Both the position numbers and the translations under genes were made by a program. The notes beneath the pieces are model-generated. The model made no database searches, was not told where the DNA came from, and was given only the letters and a program-made list of their open reading frames with translations. Positions 23,123 to 34,534 of a DNA stretch of 64,000 bases are shown in pieces. The stretch is from Lophius americanus (taxonomy: Eukaryota > Chordata > Actinopteri > Lophiiformes > Lophiidae), in assembly GCA_037951165.1 (NCBI GenBank), contig JBBDHG010000051.1, positions 8,519,501-8,583,500 on the forward strand, read 5' to 3'. Position 1 is the stretch's first letter. The number at the start of each line of letters is the position of its first letter.

Positions 23123-23128
23123 TTTATT
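23123..23128 (-). terminator. naa20: Candidate naa20 poly(A) signal
   Basis: TTTATT on the plus strand reads AATAAA on the minus strand, 189 nt downstream of the naa20 stop. Cleavage 10-30 nt further on would fall inside the last coding exon of crnkl1, so the two mRNAs would overlap tail to tail. Confidence 0.5.
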
Positions 23129-23222
23129 TTTTAGATCCTGGACTCAGTTTCTTCTACTTTGTATTTCTTATAAAAAAAAAAAAGAGAGAATATGATGAGC
23201 AGCGCTTATTCTTTGATTCCAT

Positions 23223-23228
23223 ATTAAA
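23223..23228 (+). terminator. crnkl1: Candidate crnkl1 poly(A) signal
   Basis: ATTAAA lies 103 nt after the crnkl1 stop codon in an A-rich 3' UTR. It is the first plausible signal downstream and sits between the two convergent stop codons. Confidence 0.5.
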
Positions 23229-23316
23229 CACACAAACAGTTCATTGATTATGACGCGTAGCTCTCTGATGATGCTGTCAGAGTGGGTCATGTGACCATCA
23301 AAGAGCCACGCTGCTG

Positions 23317-25603
23317 TTATTCGATGTCCTCTGGTCTGACAGGGTGAGGCAGCGGGACGATGGACTTCTTCTCCGTGTCTCTGGAGAGAGCCTTCCTCAT
23401 GTCTGCCGGGAGAAAATCAGAGTTTAGTGCCTGCTGCTTAAGTGTCCCAACGTCAACTATTGGTAACACCTGTGAAAAATGGTAGTCAGGTTGATGCCAA
23501 ACAGTTTAGTTAATCTCCATCTACAGACCGCTGGAGCTTCATTTCACTAATGCATCATAAGCATGTTTTGGTTTTCGAAAATAAACATGCTGGATTTGTG
23601 CCACTGGGTGTGGTCTGGTTTATTAGTGTCAGTGGGTGTGAGCCGCCGACTGACCGTAGGCGTCTTCATCCGGTTCTCCGTTACTGGCAGAGTAGTACTC
23701 GATGACAGTCCGGTAGACGCTGTAGCCCAGACGCCGGTACATGTTTACTGCCACCTGATTGGACACTCGCACGAACAGATCCACAAAGAACCCACCCTTC
23801 CTGCAACAAATTACAACCAGTCACACCATCATAACTATGACATCATCAGGGGTGTGTTCACAGTTCAAACATGTTGGCCATTTAAACATCAGAGGAAACA
23901 ATCAGGTTCCCATGATGCTGTGATGGTACCAACCTCTCCGATATCTCCTCCAGCATCTCCATCAGCTTTGCAGCCAGACCCAGTCTCCTGAACTCTGGGG
24001 CCACAGACAGCGCCGTCACATGGCCATGCCACTCCTCCCTAGCCACAGATCCCTCTGCCTTCCCCATGACTGCAGACACAAACCAGTCACATGACTTACT
24101 AACAAACTAGCAACAAGTCATAACTCATCAGGTAGACATTTAGACTTACTGTAGCCCATCAGTTCTCCCCCAGGAGCCTCGGCCACGATGAAGTACTCAG
24201 GCCAGTGAGCCAAGTACTGCAGGTAGAATGGGATCCCATACTAAAGGTCAGAGGTCAAAGAAAGACACACACCTACCAGACAAATAACATTCCTGCTCAT
24301 GAAAAACAAAAATCGACAGATCTGTGAAAAACTGTTTTGTTCCTCTGCACCATGGGATTGGAACAATTAAAGGGATTGGAAACATGCAAATCTTATACTG
24401 ATATTTTACAGTTTTTCTATGTATGAACAGTTCTCATTTTCTTTGTTTGTATTTGTTCCATATTAAATTGTTGTATAGGCTACTATCTTGGCTCGAAGGG
24501 TATTCCAGAAAGCTTGTTTAGTGAAAATTCTTGACTTTGTAAAAGCTGAGTAGAGGGTAACAGAGTTTATTGAGCTTGAAATAAGGGAAACTCTGGGTTA
24601 TCCGCTCCAGAAAGCGTGGTAAGTTAAACCTAACCTACTGGCTTTCTTGAATAAACCCTGCATATTGTTACAGACTTCTACTGTAGTTTAAGCAGAGTTG
24701 TAAACTGACCCACGTGTCTGTCCTTTCATTCCATGATTTATTTGAACTACCTCCAACCATACATCTCAAACAAAGCATTTGCGTTGCTCTCCAAACAGAA
24801 GATCCTTCAACAACATTGGTGGATATTTGATATTAAAGCAGCAGTAAAGATAGCCTCTGGCTGATATTATAAATATTTTTAAAACGTGAGGTATAATCAT
24901 GAAGCTTTCTGACATCAATCAACTTCAGTGGATAATATATTCCTGACTTTCTTCTTTTCTATAACCCTCTCCAGCTCATTCAGGGGGTGGAGTGGGTTAA
25001 GTTTGTCGAGAAGCATTTTCCATTTTTTAAATATATAATTCCGTTAGTGAGTTCTGTGTCTAACCAGATTTGATTATGTATTTGTATTTCACTTTGTGAA
25101 AATAAAAATCTGTTAATTGCCATTTCCACACCAAATATTCATTGCAAATAAGATAAAAAATTATAGGTACATAGGCAGCACTTTTCTCCCACGCCAGTGT
25201 TCTCTCTGATGAAGCCACGTTTCTCTTTATTGTAAATATCTGTTCGTGTGCGCCACAACAAGGGTAAAATTATTGAATAAATGACAACAGCCTGATTTTT
25301 TCCGAAAGGATACGGTTTCTGTCAGGGGGTCCAGGTTACTGTGGAGATAAACAACAACTAGAATGTGAACAAGCAACAATTCTACGTGAACAGTTCAATT
25401 ATTCAAAGCTATGAAAAAGGCTAACGAGAGATGCTAGCCAGGGTTAAACCCCATAATAATGCTAAATTAAGCTAGCCAGACGGAACGGCTCCGCATACAG
25501 AGCTTCTTCTTCAAACGTTCAACATTAAATATTTGATAACTCTGACTCACATGTTGTTGAATTTAAATAAATCATCGCAGGTAAACGGTCTTAATGTTGT
25601 CAT
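23317..25603 (-). CDS. naa20: N-alpha-acetyltransferase 20, NatB catalytic subunit (complete, 6 exons)
   Basis: NAA20 acetylates nascent N-termini of Met-Asp/Glu/Asn/Gln type, working with NAA25 on the ribosome. Exons in gene order: 25603-25551, 25338-25314, 24240-24150, 24069-23934, 23800-23655, 23402-23317. They total 537 nt, or 178 aa, the same length as human. The protein begins MTTLRPFTCDDLF and ends HPVRPEDIE. The GNAT acetyl-CoA loop is RRLGLA at residues 84-89, preceded by HVTALSVAPEF. The 25-nt second exon codes only for NLDPLTET and was located by its flanking splice sites. Intron 2 starts GTATCCTTT, a U12-type donor. All phases agree. The gene converges on crnkl1, with 196 bp between the two stop codons. 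Confidence 0.97.
24241..25313 (-). other. naa20: U12-type (minor) GT-AG intron of naa20
   Basis: On the minus strand, exon 2 ends ACAGAAACC and the intron opens GTATCCTTTC, a full match to the U12-type 5' consensus RTATCCTTT. The 3' end carries TTCTTTGAC, one base from the branch consensus TTCCTTRAY, 14 nt before the terminal AG. The junction is phase 0 and yields LTETYGIPF, as in other vertebrates. Confidence 0.85.
24490..24670. mobile_element. Transposon-end fragment, 'tattccagaaagc' type
   Basis: GTATTCCAGAAAGCTTGTTTAGTG followed by AACTCTGGGTTATCC and CCAGAAAGCGTGG is the terminal sequence of a common fish DNA transposon, probably Harbinger-like. A related end, TATTCCAGAAAGTGGGTTTAACA, lies at about 28,484 in cox7a2 intron 2. 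Only non-coding ends are seen. Confidence 0.5.
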
Positions 25604-25617
25604 GTTGTCTAACCGTT

Positions 25618-25654
25618 GCTTCCGGGCTGCACAGAGAAGAAGAAGGACTTCCGG
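25618..25654 (-). promoter_or_regulatory. naa20: Paired ETS-type sites in the naa20 promoter
   Basis: GCTTCCGG (25,618-25,625) and ACTTCCGG (25,647-25,654) lie 15 and 44 nt upstream of the naa20 ATG. Tandem ETS/GABP sites at the start are typical of TATA-less housekeeping promoters. The motif match is seen; binding is inferred. Confidence 0.55.
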
Positions 25655-25699
25655 CCATCGGATCAGGCACAGAACGGAGGTACCGCCATACCGCCAGCT

Positions 25700-26900
25700 G
25701 CTGACAGAGTTTTTTTGTTTAACAAACTTCATTATGAAAAGGGACATTTACATAGACATAATTTTATTCCTCCTTATTTCTCTTCTTTCATTTCTGACAA
25801 ACACAAAAAAATAATATAATGAATAAAAATAATCACCTAGAAATAATTCACATTAACTTACCATGCGGGTAATTCAAAATATAACATATACAATGTTGAC
25901 AGTCTTAAGAAACTTCTGCTATTAACCCTTTTTAATGATATAAGCATTTTTTTTTGAAGGGCAACAAAACTTTTTTTATTTTTAAGATTTTTTTAAAATT
26001 ATTATTATTATTAATAAAAGTATACACATTTGTGTATATATGAAAAAAGCTAAATCTGTGTGTGTAAAATAAATAATTATCAAAATATTATCATACCGAA
26101 ATTCCAGACTGCCTTTTGCATAAATTTAAAAAAAACCGGACCAACATTCTTCGTTAGTAAAACAGATATGACAAAGGAATAAATATAATTTAATAAATAC
26201 CCAAGACTATGCAGGAAACGGCACCCAAGGTTTAGGAGAGATTAATCCATTAATGGCTGAATTATTGACAGCCTCTAAATCTACCTACAAATCTAACAGA
26301 CACTCTAAATAGAGAAAGTTCACTTTTTAAATGTATTTCTTCGGGGCGTGACCTTCATGAATGGTGGGAGGTGTGGTAGGGATCAGACTTTTGTGGAAAG
26401 ACATCAGTATTCATCACTCTGCTACGCCGACACTATTATTTATAATATGAACATTCCATCTCCAACTAATTGTTGCTCTCCTAACCTTATTTGAGCTGTT
26501 TGGGGTTTAAAGGCCAGTAATAGTGTGTCAGAGTATAAAACAAGTAGTTTCTTGTTGCCACTAGGTGAGGCTTTCATTTGGGCCTCTTGAGGGTGGGACT
26601 TTCATCCAACATGCGAAGCTTGGTGCAAAACGGACGATAGACAGCCATGTAATTCCAATGTTATGTTTTATGGATAAACATCAATATGTGCATACCTCTT
26701 CTGAACAGACTAGATAATCAAAAACTCAAGATTTTTATCTCATTGTTATTCTCATCGTCTCAATTTGTCGCATGCTGGATTTGAAGTAAATCCGGTTAAA
26801 ACTATAGGGGTATATAAAATACAACCACTGGAAAAAAACACCAAAAAAACATCGTACACATTCGATTCAAAATGGCAGACTTCTTGTTATGTTTACGTTA
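25700..26900. other. Intergenic region between naa20 and cox7a2
   Basis: AT-rich, with no open frame of note and no recognisable gene. It is the left part of the interval where two blocks of conserved gene order meet. GTTGCCACTAGGTGAGGC at about 26,553 is a loose CTCF-like match that I would not call. Confidence 0.5.
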
Positions 26901-26916
26901 TAGCACCAAGAAACTT

Positions 26917-27460
26917 TATAATAATAATAATAATAATAATACATTTAATTTATATTGCACTTTACATTTGGATCAAATCTCAAAGTGCTACAAAGTAAAA
27001 GCAGATAAAAGCACCAATAAAAAATTAAATAATAGCTATATAAAAACATGAAAAAAAGCTGCAATGTTAATTAAAGTTATAGGTTCCGCTAAAAAGGAAA
27101 GTTCTTTTAAATGTGTGGGTCGTCTGTGGAGCCCTCAGATGGTCAGGGAGGGCATTCCACTTGGGGTAGCAGAACAGAAGGCCCGATCACCCATGGTGCT
27201 GAGCTTAGTCCGGGGAAGGAGGAGGCGGTATGAGTGGGTAGAACGGAGGGATCGTGTTGAAGTCAGTGGGGTGAGCAGTTCTTTTAGGTATGGGGGTGCA
27301 TTGCCATGGATACACTGGTGATTAAGGAGAGAGATCTTATAATCAATCCTAGTGGAGATGGGAAGCCAATGAAAAGAATGAAGAACAGGGGTGATGTGTT
27401 TGTTTTTAGGAACTCTCATCAGGATCCTTGCATTACTGTTTTGAACATACTGTCGTCTTT
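26917..27460 (-). mobile_element. LINE 3' end (CR1/L2/Rex-like), copy 1
   Basis: Read on the minus strand, the translated sequence holds the RT C-terminal region HITPVLHSFHWLPISTRIDY, then CIHGNAPPYLKELL and RLLLPRTKLSTMG. A 3' UTR and an ATT-repeat tail at 26,917-26,940 follow. The same element, in the opposite orientation, lies at 34,535-34,925. The copy is truncated at its 5' end and has lost its last coding part. The clade is uncertain within the CR1/L2/Rex group. Confidence 0.8.
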
Positions 27461-27887
27461 GAGGACTTTTATCAGGGATCCCGATGACATTTATGGTAGA
27501 TCCTGATTTGATAAAGTCAAAATACTGTAAGTCCAATGGGGAGGCCCTTTAGAAAACATAAATGGGGGTGCTGGCGAGCCATTGTGCTTTGCCCTTTGTC
27601 GGAAACCATAACAGATGTAAATTGTCACCAGGACTCCTGCGACTGCAAAGAAATACAATATATTACTTTGCAAAGAAAAAAGAGAAAAACTCCTTGCAGA
27701 ACAAAAGGGTCCCCGCACGGTTCGTGCTCGAGCTCTGACAACCTAGTACATCGTATCTGTGTCTGGGACCCGTACCTTATCGGTAGAGGCCAGTAGAGAG
27801 CACGCAGCCTACAGTGACCGTGTCTGGCCTGTGGGGGACAGCAGAACACAAACAGGTTGTTGTGATTCCACGAAGAAGACGCCGAAG

Positions 27888-27895
27888 GCGGAAGT
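27888..27895 (+). promoter_or_regulatory. cox7a2: ETS-type site in the cox7a2 promoter
   Basis: GCGGAAGT lies 41 nt upstream of the cox7a2 ATG. ETS/GABP (NRF-2) sites are typical of nuclear genes for cytochrome oxidase subunits. No TATA box is seen. Confidence 0.5.
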
Positions 27896-27935
27896 AGGGT
27901 TTCCAGTGTCCTTGCGTGAGAGAGACGGACTGAGG

Positions 27936-30900
27936 ATGAGCAGACCGGTACTTGTAAGTTTATCTTTTTAAAGGTTGTTTCTGTTTTGTATTCATTATTT
28001 AGTGTACATATATGAATATATGTTCGATAAGACAGTGACTTAACGACTCCCGCTGCTATAGTTAGCCTCAGACTGTTAGGGGTCACAGCCACGGTTAGCT
28101 TAGCTTCCGCGCTAATGCTAATAATAGTAGCGTTGTCCTGCCGGTGTAAGTATTTATTTACCTTTAAAATCACGAAATTTCCATGCTATACATAAACGTC
28201 GGGGTCAGAGTGTCTCCTGGCCTGTTTGAGGATGACACTGGCTCACGGGCTCTGGTTTTCTCAGGCACTCCAGCAGATGGCGCGGCGGACCCTCTTCAGC
28301 TCCGCCCGGAGGGGCGTCGAAAACAAAGTCCCTCAGAACCAGAAACTGTTCCAGGTGAGGATGAGGAGGGTGGGCTGTTAGGGTTTACTATCTATCTACG
28401 TTTACTATGTGTGTCTGGATATTGTTCAGTATGCTTCTTCCAAGGTTTCTTCCTTTACATTAGGCTCTATGTATCTGTCCTGTATTCCAGAAAGTGGGTT
28501 TAACAAATTCTTCGGTTTTCAGTTTCAGAACAGCTGATCTGAGTTTGTTCAGTAAACTCTTAAGCTTGTTAAATCTTAGTTAAAATCGCCCACAAGGACT
28601 TTCAGAAGCCATCATCAATAGAGTTAATATACTGCGATTCACCACAGCAACAAACGAGACGCTATGGTTGTCATACTTTTAATGCACCCTCAAGCAGATA
28701 TTTAGAAAAAGAAAGTTATATGCTTTCTTCATGGGCAATAGTTACTGCTAGGCTCATACGGGGAAATATGAAAAGTTTATGATTTTTAGGAATTTATTCA
28801 GTCAAAAGTTTGTATGTCTCAACCTGCTGGATCTAGATCCTGGTCCAGGGTATGGTACACACCTGTCATTCTGGATCAAGCGGGGTCCTTTGCTTAGCAT
28901 GTGGACAGGTAGCAAGTTAACCAGTCCAGTTCTTTGTTCTCAGTCTAATCTCATCTCTCTCCTGCAGGAGGACAATGGAATACCAGTTCATCTAAAGGGA
29001 GGCACAGCAGACGCCTTGCTATATAGAGCAACCATGGTGCTCACTGTCCTGGGTGAGCAAATCTTTTCTGGGATTTCAAGGGGAAAATCTAGTGCAGTAT
29101 ATGAATATTGTACCCCTCGACCTGTACGCAAAACTCAAGAGACAATCACAACTTTACCATAAAATAATGCTGAACTTAGTAAATAACGTTGCAAATCATA
29201 ACTCAGTCAACATGTCTGAATGACAGCTGTGTCATAAACTGCCAGAAAAAGGTTTTTAAAACGTCCTTCATCATACAGGGTTAGAAAAAAATTCTGGCCT
29301 CGAGCATATTCTTGATTTTATTTAGAAAAATAGCCAGAAGCTGTTTTCAGTAGGTTTCCTATCAGAGTTAGACCTTTCCGAATTGCAAAGTCGGTCGTCT
29401 TTTTCCGACCCCGTGTTTACATGCATCCTCTCATCTTATCGGAAACAGCTTTCTGACATGCGCATAAAGTGTTCATAAGGTGGCGATGATGCTACGATGA
29501 GCTGGGTGCCGACCTCCATGAAGCACCCAGAAAAAGAATATGACAAAGAGGTGGTGGAAATGACTTTTCATCCATCTAACCGTCCTACTATGTTAACCTC
29601 TTTCAAAGTTGCATGAGTAAATGTCTCCGATGTAGACCGGTACTGTTTGAAGATGCTATATTTAAAATGTGTTGCTGCGCTGAAAAAAAATCAGCCTGAG
29701 CATTAAGTCACGACACTGGGCATAAGCAGATAAAGCGGAACAGAGAGCTTTCCGAAACAATTTTTACATGCAGCGATTGACTATCAGAAAGGCTTTCCCA
29801 AAGGACCTAAACTACGTCCTTGCAAAGGAATGAACTCTTATTCGGAAAGGGGTGTTTACAAGCAGCATTTTCTTTCAGATTATGCGTAAATTCCGAATCT
29901 ATTATAGTCAATAAGAGATGATCATCAATATCACGCGACCCTGGCACTTTACTGCGCTATTATTGATACCATCTGTAACCTGAGAAGCTTTAATCAACAC
30001 CAAACACAGCTTTGACTAAGCAACATAGCCAACTTGAGCCCCAGAGAAAACAATTCACGATGTACCTTTTCGTGGTCATTTATTTGCCAACCCAAACACT
30101 TCTCAGTGGAGTAAAGATGTCACTACAGCTGGTATTCAACAGCCTATGGCTAGTATCCTTTCTTTCATGGCCGTTCACCCCTATCACTCCAACAAAGAGT
30201 ATGTCGCCAACGTCAAAGATAACTTCATGGGAAGCGACTGAAATCCCAAATGATACTGTTGTTGAAGCCATTGAAAATTTAACAATAAAGTTTTCTTTTC
30301 AGTCTTCTTTAGATAACATTTACACTTCTAAAGCCTGAGGAGCATACATAAGATCAAGGGTGAAGTGGATAGAGGAAGGTGAAAGGAGCTATTTATATTT
30401 TTGTAGACTGGAACCGAATGCTTTAAATGCATTATTTAATTATTAATCAAGAATGTACTAACCCTGATAAGATCGCTAAGGAAATTTTCCATTTCTACAG
30501 TAAACTTAACTCATCCTCCCTTTCAACTCATTGTGGCTGAAACGTATTTTTATTCATAGAAAAAGTCACGATTTGCTTACCTTAAGAAAAATCTTCATGT
30601 TCATATGCGTTGACAAGCAATTTCTACCGGCACTTCTGGGAACATCTTAAAAATCTTTTTTGTTTGCTAAAGGAAATAACTGACATCCACATTCTTACAA
30701 CTACTATGAAGCAAGGGATCGTTCCCATTCCCAAACCAGATAAAGATCCAAAAGGAATAACAAATCTTAGACCTACAACCCTGCTTAACAACGATAATAA
30801 AATCCTAACTCATATTTATGCCAACAGATTAAAAACTTGAAATACTCAAATTATCGCAGAAAGTCAGGTTTATTATTTTATTCTTAGATTTCTTTCAAAG

Positions 30901-32588
30901 CTTTTGACACGGTTGAGCAACACTTTATGTATCGCACTTTACAACCGTTTCGGTTTGGAAAAATACTTTACTCTATAGAGATACTAACAGCACAATGTTG
31001 TTGCTGCAAGGTACATCTCAAAGATTCTAAATAGATAAAGGCATCAAACAGGGTTGTCCCATTTCTCCCTGGCTTTTCATTGCAGCAGCAGAAATGCTCT
31101 CCATTCTTAACAGTTAGTAAATGACCTATTGGTTGAAGGGCAGAATCAACCATATTCATGAAAAATATGAATCAACCATGTTCATGAAAAATATGAATCA
31201 ACCATGTTCATGAAAAATAGTATCCAAATTCCCCAAATTCCTTAAACAGTTTACTTCTTTTCTATGGCATCTGGCTTAAAATTAAACTTCGAAAATGTGA
31301 AGTACTCCTAATTCATAACACACATGTAGGTGATATTCCATAACATCCCTTTTATAGGGCAAATATTGTGTTTACTTTCTAATAATTAAAATTTTCACAA
31401 AGATACTCGTTTAAGTTGAATTAACGGCAGTTGGGATTTTGAATATTATAAGAATGTTTTAGTTAAGTTGCCTATTAGTGTAATAAGTCATGTATAAATT
31501 AGGTTTTAATTCCTTGTGTGGTTGATATTATCTGGTATTATGTAGCTTTGGGGCAACTGCGCTTCTCTTCAGGCAAGCAGTGGAACTGAAACTTTCAGAC
31601 TAAAGCAGTAAAGCTGTGGTACAACATGGTTTTCATACCCTGCGCTGTTGCGTTAAGTTTTATATTTAATCATGCTAAGACTCAGTTAATGTAAAGTTCT
31701 CGTGACACTTGTGGAATAAATGTTTTTTTTAGTTTTATCAACATTGCAACAGACTCAAGTGTGGATGATTATTAAAACTACATAACGTGGACGTAAGGGT
31801 AAGCCAGGATTAGCAGCTTGACACTATAGAACTGCATTTCTACAGTAACATCACTGTTAAATCTGATGTTAAAGAGCCTTGTATACATGTTACAAAGGAT
31901 AGTATCGCGCTAAATATTCTCAACATTTGGAATAATATAGACAAATTTAAATCTAAGCTGAACTCGTGGTGTCGAAGAGAAATCTCTATTATTGACTGAG
32001 ATTTTCTTACAAAAATGGAGTGCATTTCGAGATTAACCTACCCAGTTTATCTCTATCACCTCCCAAAAATGCAATAAAAGCTGCAAAACAAGGCTAAATT
32101 CAATTATATATGGAAAAGAAAAATAAGGAAAGGAATTACAGTAAAAGAATATGAGGAAGGAGGCATAAAACAAATTGTCTAAGATCTAGGTAACTAGTTT
32201 ATGGTTTTGTATCCCAAGTCAAGCTTTTATGATACTAGGAGGCATTCATTTCCTTCTGAGATGTGATTTTGATCTAAAAAAGCTTTATTCAGCAATTAAT
32301 GTATTTTTTTAATTTTAGGAAAACTCTTCATACATAAGAACAGATTTATAAAATCACACATAAACCTGTGTAATTTTCCACAAAGAAATCTGTCATTTTG
32401 GTCTTTGAAATTGATGAAGACAAAGAATGCCAAGAAACTGTGTGAATTAATAGAGGTACTAAGTCTGACAGAGAACCCCTATTTTGCAGCCAAAACGCAC
32501 TCTAGGGTCAAAAACCATCGACTCCATAGTGCAGAGATGTTAAACTCAAGGCGCAAAAAATCATACATATTATATATATTATTTTATA

Positions 32589-32637
<49 letters not shown>

Positions 32638-34185
32638 TGTAAAATTATGCATGTCCCGCTAAGCAATATCTGATTTCTGTAATAATTGGCCTGCTAGTAT
32701 ACAGCACAAACACCACAAATACTAATCCCAGAATCAGAAGCATCAATGAAGAGCACCAGCACTTCTCCCTGCTTTGCTGTCGTCAAATATCAACGTAAAT
32801 CCAGGCCCTCTAATTAACTTAAGGCAAATCCTTACGGAAGACCCTGTATGATGATGGAACACAAAACGCTTTATAATAAACATGTAAGTAAGTCCCACGC
32901 GAATACTGGTAAGGAGAACGAACATTTTAAAGAACTGCAGTGCGTTCACGTCCTCCAACTGTTCAATATTTCAGTGCTGTGGCTTTAAAAACATAACTAC
33001 GTGAAGATGATTGCTTTTAATAAGAAATGCACCCGGAGGCTATTTATACACCTTACTGTTTCCTGAGGTGCAGCTGCTCCTGACTCCAGTAACAGATAGG
33101 AGGAGTCACACTCTACTTTTACTTATTTATTATGTCAGAAGAAAGTAACGGCTAAATCGACCCAGCCATTTACCAATGGTTATTTAATGTCCTTTTTTTC
33201 AATGTAAATTACGGCTGTTGTTGCCTTTGAATACAACCTTTTTCAGTGGAAATGATTCTGTGAATCTCTGCTGATAGAGAGGGAGACTAAAATTAATTAT
33301 GCTAATCTATTTTGAGTTTTATCTGTAATTTGAGTTTCTATAAAATGATTAAATAAAATAAATATAATTTGTCAGGATGCCTCAGATCAAACATGGTCAA
33401 TTTGAGTGCTGTTTGACCCTCGATGTGGTGATAGAGTTTGAGACCCCCGTCTTAGAGGCTATGCTGCTGTGCAAAATGGAGAGTCCTCCTGATCCTATCC
33501 TACGAAAACTTTATAGATTAAGTTTTATGGTATGTCTATCAGATTTGATGAAGTAGTTATCAAAGAGTTTCTGAGCAAATTCATTGACTGTTTTGTTTTG
33601 TCTAACTCTAATATTACGATGCTAGAGCCCTTTTATCTAAAACAATCATGCAAGGATAGAAGTATTGGTGTTCCCTGTGTTTAACCACATTTTCTCACTC
33701 CTAGCAACATATAATAATTTTAGGTGTCATCATGGACACCAAGGTTATTGAAACACACCTGATAGCTGTGGAGCTATTTTGAAGTAATTTTGGGGATTTT
33801 ATTAACGGTTGCTCCTGATGATTTTGTACTTTTGCTTCCGTAAAGTTTTGAATAGTCATCTTTTACTTGCGGCAGTATTTTCTACACTTTAGTATTAGTA
33901 ATACTTCTGTATTAGTGTACTTCAGTGAAGGATCTGAATAATTAATCCACTTTAGTACTTTACCTTATTAAACATGTTTTCACTGCACCTCATTTTCATT
34001 TCCTGTTAGAGGAGTTAAGGAGGATCCTTAACTCTGACAGCTGCAGTCATGGCAGTGATTGACAGGTGATGGTAAGTGGGCTCTTGTCTGTCTGTATACA
34101 CTACTGACCTCCATGTTGTCCTCCAGGAGCTGGATACGTGGTGTATGAACTGGTGAAGGCAGCGTACCCTCAAAAGAAAAACTAA
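27936..34185 (+). CDS. cox7a2: Cytochrome c oxidase subunit 7A2, mitochondrial (complete, 4 exons)
   Basis: This is a small nuclear-encoded subunit of respiratory complex IV in the inner mitochondrial membrane. Exons: 27936-27953, 28265-28354, 28968-29052, 34127-34185. They total 252 nt, or 83 aa, the normal family length. The N-terminal presequence is Arg/Ser-rich (MARRTLFSSARRG). The family signature follows (NQKLFQEDNGIPVHLKGG) and then a single membrane helix beginning at ADALLYRAT. The ALLYRAT motif favours 7A2 over 7A1. The last exon codes only for AGYVVYELVKAAYPQKKN and sits after a 5.07 kb intron loaded with LINE sequence. An AATAAA signal follows at 34,312. The gene lies just upstream of col12a1 on the same strand, as in human. 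The a/b ohnolog is not resolved. Confidence 0.95.
28484..28700. mobile_element. Transposon-end fragment in cox7a2 intron 2
   Basis: It opens with TATTCCAGAAAGTGGGTTTAACA and carries TTTCAGAACAGCTGATCTGAG. These are recurrent terminal sequences of a fish DNA transposon; related pieces lie near 24,490 and 20,260. No transposase is seen. Confidence 0.5.
30010..32470 (+). mobile_element. Old L1/Tx1-like LINE fragment in cox7a2 intron 3
   Basis: Frameshifted reverse-transcriptase pieces can be read in order: PIPKPDKDPKGITNLRPTTL with LLNNDNKIL (about 30,730-30,840), then a segment resembling FDTVEQHFMYRTL (about 30,900), then DKGIKQGCPISPWLF (about 31,035-31,080). These are the typical L1-group RT blocks (LRP-SLLN-D-KI and KQG-PLSP-LF). 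Many stops show the copy is dead. It lies in the sense orientation of cox7a2. Confidence 0.8.
31144..31220. repeat. 27-bp tandem triplication
   Basis: ATGAATCAACCATGTTCATG plus AAAAAT is repeated nearly exactly three times inside the L1-like fragment. The copies are almost identical although the surrounding LINE is decayed, so the triplication is younger. Confidence 0.8.
32590..32636. repeat. (TA)n microsatellite
   Basis: An uninterrupted alternating TA run of about 40 bp is flanked by TTTATA and TATTATATTG. Likely length-polymorphic. It is inside cox7a2 intron 3. Confidence 0.9.
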
Positions 34186-34311
34186 CCCAGCGGACCGTCC
34201 TGTAAGGCGGTGTGATGTCTGCGTCCTGCCGCGGCGCCATGTGGGCGGTTTTATTTCTTTTCAATGTTCATGGGATCAATATTTATTTGTGTTCCTCTCT
34301 GATACCTGATC

Positions 34312-34317
34312 AATAAA
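34312..34317 (+). terminator. cox7a2: cox7a2 poly(A) signal
   Basis: AATAAA lies 127 nt after the cox7a2 stop codon, followed by a T/G-rich stretch. It gives a short 3' UTR, usual for this gene family. Confidence 0.75.
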
Positions 34318-34534
34318 ATGTTCTTCATGAAACCTCTGAGTGCGTCATTCAGTCAACCTAAGATTCCCATTGCCCTGGGAACCATTGGACAGGCCCCCAG
34401 GAAGTATTGATGTCACAGATGAATATATCCCTCATCATTTACACTTCAGTCAGTTTTGTTATGATAATAATATAAACAATAAGATAATAAATAACTGTTA
34501 AGATAATAATAGATAATAAGACTTCAGTATGTTT

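Noticed and set aside
22681..23247. 188-codon plus-strand frame rich in Arg/Ser (KRRSRSK)
   Set aside because: It is the out-of-frame reading of the crnkl1 KEQEQ-coding repeat; it looks like an SR-protein domain only by composition.
26550..26570. CCACTAGGTGAGGC as a CTCF site
   Set aside because: Too many differences in the core (AGGTGAGGC against AGGGGGCGC).
27135..27536. Open frame with protein similarity, possible host gene
   Set aside because: HITPVLHS-HWLP...APPYL is the C-terminus of a LINE reverse transcriptase, and a second copy lies at 34,535.
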